A stretch of DNA of 64,000 nucleotides, taken from contig DF237129.1 in the NCBI GenBank assembly GCA_000708835.1, positions 1 to 64,000 of the forward strand, read 5' to 3'. Shown here piece after piece: positions 1-11,844 of this stretch (position 1 is its first letter; the number at the start of each line of letters is the position of its first letter). This DNA comes from Klebsormidium nitens (taxonomy: Eukaryota > Streptophyta > Klebsormidiophyceae > Klebsormidiales > Klebsormidiaceae). Below the pieces are notes generated by a model. It was not told the origin of the DNA. It searched no databases and saw only the letters and a program-made list of their open reading frames with translations. The position numbers were made by a program, and so were the translations under genes.

Positions 1-348
1 TACTTGGGATCATGGATGATGTGTGTATGCCGTATGAGTGACCTGGAATGACGTATCATTTTCATTTCCGCCGTTAGCCTGAGCGCCTCAGTCTGTTCAC
101 CGACATGATATCGCATCGACATAAGACCGCATGACAATCAAATGTTATCATGCAGCGCTTTCAGTCTGCACCTGGCCAACGTCTGTTGCGCGCAAGCTAA
201 GATAAATGCAAACAGTCCTAAGCCTTATTATCTAAAACACTACCGTCTAATATACAAACAACGTAACTAGAGTTCCTACACAAATATTCTGATTACCGGT
301 AGACGCAAAAAGTGCAAGCCGGCAGAGGAGGTACCCTCCCTGGAGGGC

Positions 349-555
349 CATGTCCACTGGATAATTCTCAAGAAAGATAATAATAAGCCAAGATAATAAT
401 AAGCTCCGACTAACACTAAAAAACCCAAAAAGATACCTGCTCCGCACCCGTACCCACCCTAACCACCAAACCAACCCTACCCGTCCCAGTGCGGTTACCT
501 TATTATTATTATCTTGGGCTTATTTAATTATCTTTCTTGAGTTCAATGTCCACTT
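349..555. mobile_element. MITE-like inverted-repeat element with dispersed core
   Basis: Two arms of roughly 55 bp (about 349-403 and 500-555) are imperfect reverse complements of each other; both contain a GTCCAC segment, a TCAAGAAAGAT segment and AATAATAAG-type tracts. They enclose a core of about 95 bp. Read on the minus strand, the core is a G-rich, TTAGGGTGGGT-containing sequence that recurs on the plus strand at 46195-46300 and more weakly at 30390-30440 and 39630-39690. Arms plus repeated core suggest a small non-autonomous element. No coding capacity is seen, and I could not define a target-site duplication. Confidence 0.5.
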
Positions 556-601
556 GAGTCTGGCAGGCTCGGACCGAATTCCGCGGCATTCAATGATTCA
601 G

Positions 602-671
602 TCATCATTCAATGATTGCGCTGCCCTGTTGCCCGGTCATCATTCAATGATTGCGCAGCCCGGTTGCCCGG
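602..671. repeat. 35-bp tandem repeat, two copies
   Basis: Two adjacent 35-bp units (602-636 and 637-671) differ at only two positions. Each begins TCATCATTCAATGATTGCGC and ends GTTGCCCGG. A further partial copy of the CATTCAATGATT portion lies just upstream, near 587-598. Confidence 0.85.
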
Positions 672-1468
672 CGCGCGCCTCGAATAGGCCCCGCCGCCCG
701 GAGACAAGCTCCGTGCAGACCGTATACGTGGTTGTTCTACCACGATGGATTAAACAGGTACCGGGTCTAGTAGTACCGGTAGTAGTACCTAATATCAGGC
801 TATCCTAGTGGGTTCCCTCAAATTGCGGCAGATTTAGCGGCGAGCGAGGCAGACCTGGTGCGCGCGTTCGCATCGGCACCTGGCTTGCGGAGTATCATGC
901 CACATGGCACATGCATAGTCACGATAGTGCACAACGTACGCTCGCGGCTTGACTTATCCGGATGTTTCGGTCCAAGTAACATCTTGATGAGTCCTGCTCT
1001 GCAGCCCGAGCTAAGTTACTAGGTAACTGCATGCGGTTTCTTGTTCTGCTCCCAAGTTATGTACTGTTCAAAGTGGCTTTCTGAACAGTTGACTGGTGAT
1101 CAGCAGATCCGTCTCAAAGACACAAGCACAAAAGTGAGGTACGCCATCTTCGTGCGGGGCAGGCAGCTAGTCCGAAAAGAGGCTGTTCCTGCATGTAAGT
1201 TCTGCATTGGGATCGACCTACTAGACTTTCACGTTTCCGTTCCCCTGGGCTCCGCAACAGTCGAGTCAGAGTCACACCAACAATCTACCGTCGCTACGGT
1301 ATTTCCCAGTGATATTCTCAGGACTGGCATCTTTTTCTGATAGCAGCTTTTCGGAGTTAGTGCTGTAGTGCTGCTGCTGAGTTCTCTTTTCAGAAGCCAG
1401 CCCTGACGCATCATTAAATCTGGCCGACTGGAGTCAGCAGCTTTTAAGAGAAAATCCTTGCAAGATCG

Positions 1469-4400
1469 ATGCAGGGCGCCGTCTCTTCCGCTCCACCAAT
1501 GGATGCCCTTGGTCTGCTCAAAAAATCAGTTCCGCTCGCTCGGTCTGCCGTCGTGGCGATCGCCACCATTCTGATCCTCTTTGTTTCTTGTTCTCTGCTC
1601 GTCGCTGATCAAACCCCGCTCCATGTTGGCTCAGGGATCTCCCTAGCATCCGCATCAGCACTAGTACAGAGATTTTTGTCACTCGGGAGCTTAGAAGCAT
1701 ATGCAGAGAGTGTTCAAGCACTGGAGATGGAGATGAAAAATATCAGCGGAAAGGTGGAGAGTTTGAAAGATAGTCACTTAGCGGCACAGCTTGCGATGGC
1801 CGCACTGAACCAAACAGTGCAGTCCAAAGAAGGGGCACTAGCGGCTGAGATCCACAATTTGCAGGCATCAGAGCTAGCGGCAGAGCTCGCATTGGCCACA
1901 TTGAATCAGACAGTGCTGTTAAAAGAGGGGGCATTTGCATCTGAAATTAAGACTCTGCGGGCATCAGATCTGGAGCACTCAAATGCGGAGAGCCATAGTG
2001 CAGTTTCCGAAGAGCGATTAGATGAGAAACCAGAGCATAACATTGGTGCAGAGAAACCAGTGCAGACACAATTGGAGCGGTGCTCTTCAGGAATGTTGCT
2101 AGGGGGTTGGCAAGATTCAACATACATTCCGCTGCCTTTTGATATCATGGACGTATTTCAAGCAGAGGCAGAAGGCAAACTTTCTGCCGAGCAGGAAACG
2201 GGCTTGCAGTATAAAGGGACAGACTTTACATCCGTAGCAGACGCATTTCCCTCTCTTAAGCACAAGCCCTCCAGTGATGGGGGCTTTACTTTCCGACCGC
2301 CCTGCTTCTATCACACATATTCGAAGGGGGAGTTTGTCCGCCTGTTTGCGGGGAAGTGGCTGTACTTTCTGGGAGACTCAAACACCAGGGCGCTCGTTCT
2401 TGGATTGCTCACCATTCTAGATCCCACCCACAACCAGCCGTTTGACGAGCAGCGATGGTTCAACAGCTCGGGCAAAGTCAGATTCCCGCACGTTGAGACG
2501 ATTGATTACTTTTTGAGAGATGACGGGTCGATTTTGTCAAAGTTCGGGGAGACCGGAGGGACCGTTCCGGGAAAGAACGAAGTGCCGTCGGAGCCTTACA
2601 GCGTCCGCATCAGCTTTCGAATGCAATCGGTGAGTCGTCGACGTCTAGACTGGCAGGGTTGAAGGAACTTTGGAAAACCTGACGCGCGATAAGGCGTTGT
2701 GCCGGACTTCATACAGTAGTAACATACAGTAGTAACATACAGTAGTAACATACTGAATCTTCAGTGATCTCATTCCGATTGGAAAATTGGGGCTAAAACG
2801 GGTTGCTCGTGCTTGAGTCATCTGTCTGAGCTATGAAAATAACAGAAGGGTATAGAAAATAATGCCAAGCGCATCTCGGTTCTTCCTGAATGAGAGTCAA
2901 GGTGTCTCGATCCTTTTCAGATATGACTTATTTAGGGGCGAGCACGAGCTCTTGCCACAACTTGAATGTTGCATATCCGGCTGAGCTTGAGAGCTACTCC
3001 CTAAATCTGTTAAGCTTGAACTAAGAGGAATCAACTTTCCAGCTTTCTGATTAACCAATCGCAGTCCAAAAGCGCAGAGTTGCTTATCAGTATGACGCTT
3101 CCACATACCCAAAGTCCGACGTCTCCAAACGTCTTATGCAAGACGCTGAGCCGCTGAGATCATTTTCGACTCACCAGCAATTTCGAGGTTGTCACTCCCT
3201 ACCGTCGACTTAGCTTAATAACACACTGGATCGTTTTCCAAAAGGATCTGAAGACTTCGTCCAGCACGTTTTCGGCGCCATAAAAGATAGAAGTCTTATT
3301 CTCCCTATATCCTTTCTTCGTCACAGTTACAGCGCACACTTCCGTAGTTCTGCACAGGACACCCTCAAATCTCCCGTCTGAAGCCCCTGTTCTGTGCCTA
3401 ACAGGATGTGAGGCGGATGCTTTGGTCATTCCCCGACACTCTTGGCGAAGACAACTGGCGGCCCGACTTTTTGTACTTCAACACCGGCAACTGGGACTCG
3501 GGGGAAGCGGTCCACAACAACGTGTCGTGGTCGGTCATCGAAGATGCGTACGGGCCCCTCTTTGAAAAGATTGCGACCACGTGCAAGCCTGAGCGGCAGG
3601 TAAGTCTCTCCTTTTCTTTACGAGATTCGTTCTCGAATATCATTCTCGACTCGAAGCAGGACATGAAGATGCATACGGGCCCCTCTTTGACAAAATTGCG
3701 GCGACGTGCAAGCCCGAGCGGCAGGTAAGGCTCTCCTTTACTTTACGAGATTCGTTCTCAAATGATTATTCTTATCTCGAAGCAGGACATGAAGATTCAT
3801 AAGGGCCGCATTCTAATATGAGGATCGCAGCAACGAGCCCGATCGGCAGGTGAGGCTCTCCTTTCCTCTACGAGTTCTGTTCCCGCCGAATGATTGACTT
3901 TGACTCGATGAAAATCTCATCTCGCAGGTTTGCGTGTGGGGCACTCTCACGAGCAACGTCCACCTGGAGCACCCGTACCAGCACTCGCGCCTCGCGCTCG
4001 CGCAGTGGCGCCAGCTGGCAAGAATTGCGCGCGCGCAGTCCGAAGAGGGGCGTCCGAAGAGCCTGCACGTTTTGGACCGCTTTTGGGCGGCCCACGTCAG
4101 CGACCAAGGGAGGGGGGGCCACTACGGACACGAGGTAAGGCCGATCATCGTCTCTTTGCGCCTGGTGAAACATTGGGTTATCCCCAGGGGTTTGCGTTGA
4201 ACCTGTTGCCATACTAGTGAAAGTGTTGATGCTAACCCTAGTTTGGAACGGTTCGATCTCCTGCCACGTGTCATCGCAAGCCGACAAACGCCAAAGCAGA
4301 GTGATGGCAGACACCACGTCCGACTGACCACAAGGAGGAACCGCCGTCGACCAATGCTGGTTAACAATCGGATACCTGCCCTTCTACCAGGCAGGTACAG

Positions 4401-5323
4401 TATGCGTCTGGTTAGGTGCCCGTAAACCAACACTGGTTAAGGCCGGAGAATTACTGTGAATTGAGTCGATGCGAGCTGCACTCTGCGCCTTGCTTATTGA
4501 CACGCCCATCACTCTACTTACACGGTCACAATTCGTGCTTCAACGTTCCCCTCCAAAGTGCCCGGCTCTTCTGCTGGCGTTGTGGTCATAGAAAGAAGAG
4601 ATCTGAATCTCGCCACTTGTGCTTTTGTTTCGAGCGGCCAGCTACCTTTCGCGAGTGCTTTTCGCCAAACCCGGTATTGTACCCAAAAGAAAGGCAGCCT
4701 TGTTTGTATCATCTTGCGCTCGCCCAAAAGTTGTTCTTAACTAATTTCTCAGCACATTTCGGACGACCGTCCCGGCTGGGAGTCACCCGACGTCCGATGT
4801 CTACTCCAAGGTTTTCGCGTTCAATATCAGTTGCTAGTTTTCACGTCTTCCTTCCGCAGCGGCTTCCATGGGTGGCGGAATCTCCGCGACTTACGGTTCC
4901 CGGATTACCCAACCCTTGACATTATTAGTTTTTCTAGACACTCCATCTATTTCTTAAGGGCTCGTGTCCGTTGGCAGCATATGCTCTCTTGATGGACCCG
5001 CTTTTTATTTGTTTGTTGTGAAGGTCAACACTTGGGACATCCAACGGTTGATGCATGTCTACCACGGCATCGTACGAACGACCGTCGATGTGAAGCCGCC
5101 CAAAAGCAAGCAACTAGAGACGGGGGGAAACAAGCTCCCTGAGTGCACGCTCAAAGTGGACGGGCATCTCGCGAGCGCAAAGTGCGACTGGTTTCCGGAG
5201 TTGGTTACGTTTGGGGACGGGTGCGTCATGGAAAGGACTGACCCGGGGGAGGATGACGGCGGGTTACATATGTGGGAGCGCAACTGCGAAGCGAAAGTTG
5301 TCTACAGCACCGGAGTAGCCTGA
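1469..5323 (+). CDS. Membrane-anchored GDSN-motif esterase-like protein (PC-esterase/NXPE/TBL-like), 620 aa
   Basis: Exons 1469-2629, 3405-3599, 3928-4134 and 5024-5323 join in phase 0 with GT/AG introns. The short N-terminus is followed by a hydrophobic segment (about residues 25-47), giving a type II Golgi-type topology. Residues about 75-170 form a coiled-coil-like stem with a 35-residue tandem repeat built around LNQTV and KEGA, whose NQT sequons could be glycosylated. The luminal part has a GDSN motif at residues 302-305 (preceded by WLYFL), an NTGNWDSG segment in exon 2, and WDI...H...YHG in exon 4 that could supply the acid and histidine. Plant TBL and animal NXPE proteins share such a Ser-nucleophile motif, and the plant enzymes acetylate wall polysaccharides. 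The substrate is unknown here. The structural model is fairly secure; family assignment is moderate. Confidence 0.65.
2710..2752. repeat. 13-bp tandem repeat in intron 1 of the esterase-like gene
   Basis: The unit CATACAGTAGTAA repeats three times, followed by a partial fourth copy, about 80 bp downstream of the exon 1 donor. It is a simple minisatellite with no visible function. Confidence 0.85.
3537..3908 (+). repeat. Triplicated exon 2 end plus splice donor, about 125 bp per unit
   Basis: The last part of exon 2 (from about 3537), its donor at 3600 and the following intron stretch recur twice, at about 3661-3785 and 3786-3908. The three donor GT positions (3600, 3725, 3850) are exactly 125 bp apart. 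Copy 2 is close to copy 1 and keeps ACGGGCCCCTCTTTGA and the GCAG/gtaagg border. Copy 3 is more degraded. From its in-phase acceptor (GAAGCAG), copy 2 is out of frame, so the extra copies look like pseudo-exons. Confidence 0.85.
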
Positions 5324-7410
5324 GGAGTCTGAGGAGCCCAGCCTAGAGCAGTTCAGGCAGCGAGATCCTCCATTTCAAAGTACTCTATACTCCTGCACTC
5401 TATACTCATGTCATGATGCATCATTGGCAGCAGTTCCGCACATCTCAAACAATGTGCATTCTCGACCGCGGCTCAATAATTGCTCATGAAAGCTGTTCAC
5501 TAAGTTTGAGGCTTGCACGCGACTAAACTAAGAGTTGAAATGGGTTGGAATAGTAAGTTGCTAGCCTGGCAAGACAGGGCCGAGGAGACCTAGCTTAAAC
5601 GGGGTCAGCATGGAAATCCTCAAGCAGATACTCTTACTAGTTCCTTCAAGGAGACCAAATTCTAGAAAACCGGTCTGCCCAAATGAGTTTCTTAACATCA
5701 TCTGATAGAGCTAGCGAACGGAGATCTACTGAGTTTTAGCAGTCACGGCGTTGTACTTGGATGATAGCGAAACTGATCGATGGTGTCATAGGAAAGCTCG
5801 TATACATAAGCTGCGTTGTAGAGGCTGGAGATTCCGTAGAAGCCGGCCATAGACCCGGCCCACGGCTATAGTAAGATGTGGAACCAAATTGAGTTTGCCT
5901 GTCGATTGTGTCCCGCAGTCACATGCAAGCTTTCATGATATAGTCCATCATGAAGTGAGAAATGTGTGGCGTGGTCTGTAAGCCTTGCCTTACAGCGGTT
6001 CGACTCGAATTAAGTACACAACAGGTTCACGCTGCCAGCGCACATCAACCTCAAGAGATCTGGTCAGGAAAGAAGCCGGCGCAGGCAGCCGCGTAAAATT
6101 CACTATCCAAAATTAAGCTGAAAGAATCACGGCGGGAACATCAAACATGCACGCCCTGACAGGAGCACACCGATGCTGTTTGTCAATCAGACCAAAGAAA
6201 GTAATGAGGTTGATTGAAGCATAGCGCTTTGAGAGCTACTTGAAAGGATAATACCTACCGTACCTGTATTTGATTTCGGCCAAAAATAAATAATTACTTG
6301 CCCTGCCGAATTTCGCTGGAAAATATTTTGATGCGATAATGGTCGATAACGGTAGTTTTTAGCAGGTAACGCTAGGTCGGCCGAAAGGATTAAAAGTTCC
6401 ATATTTTATTAATCGGCGTCGAACCTGCCGAAATCAAATACAGGTACGGTAGTGAAAGAATCTAAAAGAAGTAACAACTACCTTCAGCTTACCTAAGGCA
6501 CTATACTGCATATGCGTGCTACAAGGAACGCCCTATGCTCACGTCTGATCTCATTCAGATTCAAAGCTCTCTTATAAGCTGACTAGTACCACTTCGAACG
6601 CGTTTCGCTGCCAACTTTTAAATCGACTCTCAGCATGTGAGATGCACGCTTTGTGAAGAATGAACTCAATGATGTTTATCTGCCAGCGCACGATCATGCG
6701 CTATGCATCTTCCGACTCTTGCAGCGCCAGATCCATCATCAGCTTCCGTTTCCGCAGGTACGACTTGTCCACACTGCAATCACAAAGCGAACGATAACCA
6801 ACTCTCATGCTCGCCCGCATTATCGAAAATTTTCAACAAACAAGCATCCCCTAGATTCCCAGCCGCTCTTTCAAAACCACAAAGCCACACAACACGATTG
6901 GCGAACCGGCTAGCGGGAAGTCAGTCTTAAAGAACTGCTTGTCCTCGAGCCTTTTCCCCTCGCTTTCCTGTTCTCTTCAAAATTTCTTGAGGTGATGAAA
7001 AACAGCTCTGCACTGTAGACCAGGCATAGATCAGTCGTCTCAATTGAGACTGTCGTACGTGGATATCATGGAGAAGAGGCTCTTGTTGAAGTGAGAGTGT
7101 TGACCCTTGAAGCACAAGCAGATTTGACCATGCGCTCTGAGTGCTGAGCCTTCCTCACCTGTTCAACATTGGCCGCCCTTTTTCGTCCGAAATCGACATT
7201 GGATCGAAGCCGGGCCCCCCCGGCCTCCCTCCGGTGGCAGCCCTCCGGACGCCCGTGGACGGCTGACCACCGTCCGATTGCGGGTTCGTATCTGCACGGG
7301 GCAAGCAGCCCTTCCAATTGATTGGAAAGTGCAAAAGAAGTCCTGACCACCACGCAACAGAGAGGGCAATCGTTGCTGAGACTAAGGTACACCAGGTGGA
7401 ATAGGCAGCT
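5324..7410. other. Convergent intergenic region between the esterase-like and CDKD genes
   Basis: This space lies between the 3' ends of two converging genes. It holds the MITE-like element at 6255-6452. I cannot support any gene in it. The 6927-7115 minus-strand frame was considered as a last CDKD exon but lacks the expected plant CDKD C-terminal motif. Confidence 0.45.
6255..6452. mobile_element. MITE with 26-bp perfect terminal inverted repeats, TACCGTAC family
   Basis: The segment 6255-6280 is the exact reverse complement of 6427-6452. Ignoring the outer base, the ends read TACCGTACC...GGTACGGTA, compatible with a TA target duplication of the Tc1/mariner or related type. The 198-bp element has an AT-rich interior with no coding capacity. 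The element at 53307-53634 has the same TACCGTAC ends. Confidence 0.75.
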
Positions 7411-10400
7411 CTAAGAGACATTAAAGAATGAAAATCGCCGCGCAAACACAGGACAACCACCGCACCTTTTAGGGGGCGCAGGACCCTTCGATTCTTCCAA
7501 CCAAATTCGACATCCTTGCAAAGCTCGTAAGCAGCTCCGAGCGGCTCTACCAGAACCAAGAGTCTGCACATAGTCCACCAGGTGCGTTCCAACGTGAACG
7601 GCCGTCACGGGCTTACCAAGGTTCGGGAAGGATATCCGCCGACTTTTATGGGCCGGGGACAACACGACTGGCGACCTATCCTGCGCGTCATTATCGCCGC
7701 TTGCTCGAATTGGCGGGCGGGGCAACCTGTCGGGCTTGGTGGGGGCGGGACCTGTGCTAAAATACCTGCGCAAGAGCAGAAGAGAACGGTCAGTCGAGAG
7801 TTTCAAACCCTGTTGGAGCTTGCTGGGAGTTGTACCTAAAGCATGGCGATATGGGCTGGGGCTTGTCTGCGCACTGAAGTTAAGTCGCTCGGATGGCTCC
7901 CTTTGGATGGCTCTTGTTGACGACGGAACCTCGCTTTGTCTTCTTGGGAACGAAGCGAATACCTCTGAACTGGTATGCTCTAGGACAAAGCCGCGCTAAA
8001 TGTACTACTTCCAGCAATCTAGGAACGCCCTTCCGACAGACACCAATCTTAAGGCAGCGGCGTGGAACCCCGGGATTCATATAGACCACTCCGTACATTA
8101 CGAGACGAGACCATCGAGTTTTCATGCCGGCTGTCTCAACATGCCCCTACAAACAGCGCACAGCCTCACCTATGGCTCAGCGCGGCCTCGGCCGAGATCC
8201 GTTTCCGGGGATCGTACGTGAACATCTTTTGCAGGATGTCGAGGCAATCCTCGCTGACGTTGGGGAAGAGCTGCCGGAGGGTGGTGGGCGGGCATGGCAC
8301 GAACTCAATGTAGTCGGGGAGTGACGTCATGCCGGGCCAGACGGCCTCGGTTGGAGTGCCGAAGGCGGCGAAGATCTGGAGGCAGACGGGAACAGTGAAT
8401 GGAGGGGATGAAACAATGTTGGAGCCGGTAGAGAGCTGGCTGCGGGACTCTGCCTAAGGATGCAGAGTTGCGGTATATTACTACCGATGAGATGCTCAGT
8501 CGTCCAATGAAACCCAACGGCAAGTACAGAAAAAAGATCGAGCAGAGACGCTTCTTAGGCTCAACTCTTGCACTTGGCAATCCTCAAACTGGTCAGAAGC
8601 AAGTAGCCCGCATCTCACGAACAACTCTACAAGTAGACGACCAAACCACAAGGGACTTGGGAGGGCGAGGCAACGACAGGGTATGAAAGCGCCGCACCTT
8701 TCCTAGTTGGTCCATATCGCTCTCGCCGAGCAGGAACGGACGCCGCAAGATAAGCTCCGCGAAGATGCACGCGAGCGCCCAGATGTCGACGCCGGGCCCG
8801 TACTGCTTGCTGCCAAACAGCAGCTCGGGGGCGCGGTACCAGCGGGCGAAGACCTGGTGAGTGAACACACGGTCCGGGGAGCCAAAAATGCGTGCAAGGC
8901 CAAAATCCGCCTGCACGACAAAGACTTCGACTTCATGTCAAGGCAGAGTTCGGGCTGAAAGCCTGAATTGGGCAGAAAGCAGAAGTTTGATGCTATTCCG
9001 AGGGGATTGAAATGAAGATTTGAAAGAGGGTAGGAGGGATGATCAGACGTCCTTTAAGGGTGTGTCGAGCAGAAAAGTTTCAAAATTTCTGCGAGGTTGG
9101 CAAAGTGTTGTGTGATTTGGCCATGGGTTTGTGGTCTGGAACTCTTTTACACAGGCGAACACAGGCAATCATGATAGCATTAAATGCCAGAGCACCTTCT
9201 GTGTATGATGGTTGATTGCTTTCAAAACGTGTGTTAAGCAGAGAACCACGTCATACTTTCAAAGCGTTTTCAGCTAGAAAGTTCCAAGTTCTTGAAAGGA
9301 AGCAGTGCCATTGGGTGTGAATGCTGAGGCCCCTTGGGAACCTGACTCGCAAGCCCCTTTTAAACGATGACAAAGGCGGTCTTACCAGCTTCATCTGGCC
9401 GTCCGTGGCAATCAGAAAGTTGTTGGGTTTCAGATCTCGGTGTAGGACCCATTTTCGGTGGCAGAATGCAATGGCCTTCAGAGCCATTTGCATGTACGAC
9501 TTGATGTCGGCGGGGGACAGCACAGTTGAGCGGTCCTTGATGACCTGCAATTAAAACGGGTTTTAAGGTCTTGGAATCATTCTTGATATAAAAGTACCGA
9601 GCAGCATAGAGTTGGCTGTCAGACAGTTAGGTGTTCACGTTCAATGCTGATCGGCTAAGCTAAAGTGGATTCTGAATCTTGCAGGCCTTTGCAAACAGGC
9701 TCAGGAAATTGTGCTTTGCATGGACACTTTGAGAAAAGACAGCCGGCCGAACCTGCGGATGCGAATCGACCGAGGCGCAAAGGTCAAGGCGACAAACACC
9801 CTCCCTCCTACTTGTGAGCTTTTGTCAAAATCTAGGTGTGGCACCGGCCAACATGACGTTACATTTTAGGGCCAGAGTGGGAAAGCTCACCCCCTCAAGG
9901 TCGCTCGTCATGAACTCAAACACAAGGTTCAGGTTTTTTTTCTTCGGATAGACGTCGATGAGCTCGATCACATGCGGGTCGTGCAGTTCCTTCAGCAGCT
10001 TGATCTCCCTCAGCGCCGTGACGTTGACGCCCTCCTTGTACTTGCCCAGCCGAATTTTCTTGATGGCCACTATTCGCCCGGTCTGAATGATATAGCAACG
10101 ATTGGTAGCTTAGAACGTACCATCTGCCAAACAGGATAGTTACAGAGAAGCGAGGCCTCCTCAATCTTAGGCCTAATTGAAACAACGGAAGGTCGCTAAG
10201 TGTGAGAGATAGAAGAACGATTGAGCGACTCGGAAGCATACACAGACTTGCCTAAAGGGCAAGCCGAGCTTCCTGGTTGCTTGGCAGGGACCTGTGAAAA
10301 CTTTGCTTTTTTAATGTTGGGACAAACAACAATACTGATTGCACCGCTTATCAGAGAGTATGGAAGCGATGCGCAGTTGGTGCACCACCTTTCAAAGCTA

Positions 10401-10769
10401 CTACCGTCCCTTTTGCAAGATGCTAAACCGGCATATGCTCACAAAAGTGGCAGCAGGCTATGGATCCACCTGTAAAATTACTGGCCCTGGAAAGCTGACT
10501 CTGTAGGCCAGCTGGGTCAGCAGGGGGGGCCAGCTGGACAAATAGACTTCTAGACAAGCTGGAGTGTCAGATTTCTTAAGAAGTTGGGGTAGGAAGCTGC
10601 AATCAGACAAAAGTTCACCACAAAAAGTGATTTTCTTGTCATTAAACATTAACGGCTACCGAATCATCAGTCTCACCACTTTGTCGGTTGCTTCAAACAC
10701 GGTCCCATAGGTGCCTTCACCGAGGGTCCTTCCCTTCTCATACCGCTTTGCACCGACCAAGTCCGACAT
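7411..10769 (-). CDS. CDKD: Cyclin-dependent kinase D (CDK-activating kinase, CDK7-like)
   Basis: Minus-strand exons: 10769-10677, 10082-9891, 9544-9386, 8910-8698, 8375-8170, and a last visible exon from 7765. The kinase phosphorylates the T-loops of other CDKs and, within TFIIH, the RNA polymerase II C-terminal domain. Visible features are the Gly loop [16 protein letters not shown] with the ATP-binding Lys, a [18 protein letters not shown] helix (PSTAIRE equivalent), the catalytic loop [15 protein letters not shown], and the T-loop [18 protein letters not shown] followed by [14 protein letters not shown]. The Ser and Thr spaced six apart in GSPDRVFT match the two T-loop sites reported for plant CDKDs. 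The C-terminus has RLPRPP-like and SPAHKSRR segments typical of the family. The 3' end is unsure: a good donor at 7616 (gtaagc) may lead to an unseen exon; otherwise the frame stops at 7411. It is divergent from DPH6. Confidence 0.87.
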
Positions 10770-11844
10770 GGTGGCGTGAGAGAGGCTTCTGGAAGTTCAC
10801 ATGAAGCCACTCTCAGGGACCAGCGCAGTCCCTTAAACACTTTGTCTTGCTGAGGGATGAGGGGTCTCGCATGGGATCACTAACAGGTGCCCTCTCCGAG
10901 CAGAGACTAGTTCATGTGAGCCGATGGAAATTTATGCAGATGTTAGATAGTTGTTCAACTAGACCTGTCCAGAGGTAGCCACTCTGCCATGCGCAGTGCT
11001 TGTCTTGATAAAGCGGGACGCTTCTACAATGGGACTCAACAGGGGGCGTCTACATAGAAGGTGGTCGGCACTCAACACTTTGAAGGTACTAAATCATCGA
11101 TCTCTGACTGGGCAACAACAAAAGGGCAGGTCAAAGAGCTCCAGAGCGCCTGAGAAAGACGCCTTTCTCCTGCCTTCTTCCTGCTTCAAGTTCAAGTTCA
11201 ACTTCAACTTCAACTTCAAGTTCTTCCCTCATTCAAATTGTCAAATCTGTTCAGTGTTCAGTTTTCGTGCCAGTCCGAATGTACCTAAGGCTAGAGCGCT
11301 CCGGATGTAAAGTGCCCTGATCGCCTGCTTATATTTCATATAACCGGCAGGTAAGGGCGTCTTTGTTTCAGAACATGCGAATTTAGGCAGTCATAGCCTG
11401 TAGGATGAACTTGACACAATTCATTCCAACGTTGTTTTGAATGCTGAAAACTGACAAGCAGACCCTTCAGCTTATGGCTTGTGTCAAATCTGCTTATAGC
11501 CACACAAAGGGCCGTATCAGATATTCCTGGGCAGGATTCCAGCTGGCTCTGGCGCTGCCCTGGCGCTGCATTGCCCTCGAGGGCCCTCGCATGTCAACGC
11601 ATTGATTTGGTGCCACTGGTGGCGACAAGCGCTAGCATAGCAAAGCTGTAGCAGCCGGGGCTGGCGGTGGGTTCGAAAGGGCCAGGAAGGCAGTAGCAGA
11701 AGTGATGCAGCCAGGCAGTGCCACAGCGGGCACCTTGGAAAGGACATCACGCTTTGCAATGGTGGTGCAATTGCATGAGATTCAATCTGTACAGAAAGGT
11801 TGAAGCAGAGAAAATACCTGAAAATTTTCGAAGTCGCTGACAAG
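10770..11844. promoter_or_regulatory. Shared divergent promoter region, CDKD and DPH6
   Basis: The CDKD start (10769, minus) and the DPH6 start (11845, plus) face away from each other across 1.07 kb, so both promoters lie here. A TTCAAG/TTCAAC hexamer run sits at about 11187-11221. No TATA box or other element could be assigned with confidence. Confidence 0.45.

Larger units (their letters stand above)
1..1468. other. Non-coding region upstream of the esterase-like gene
   Basis: I see no gene with exon-like composition or a recognisable product here. The region holds an inverted-repeat element (349-555) and a 35-bp tandem repeat (602-671), both listed separately. Its right part presumably contains the promoter and 5' leader of the gene starting at 1469. 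No clear TATA box was identified. Confidence 0.5.

Noticed and set aside
4371-4395. Short hairpin TACCTGCC...GGCAGGTA in intron 3 of the esterase-like gene
   Set aside because: It is only an 8-bp stem with no further structure or repeat copies, too weak to call an RNA or an element.
6927-7115. Candidate terminal CDKD exon on the minus strand
   Set aside because: The end (KRTGKRGEKARGQAVL) is basic but lacks the family C-terminal motif, and no clear acceptor in the right phase was found.
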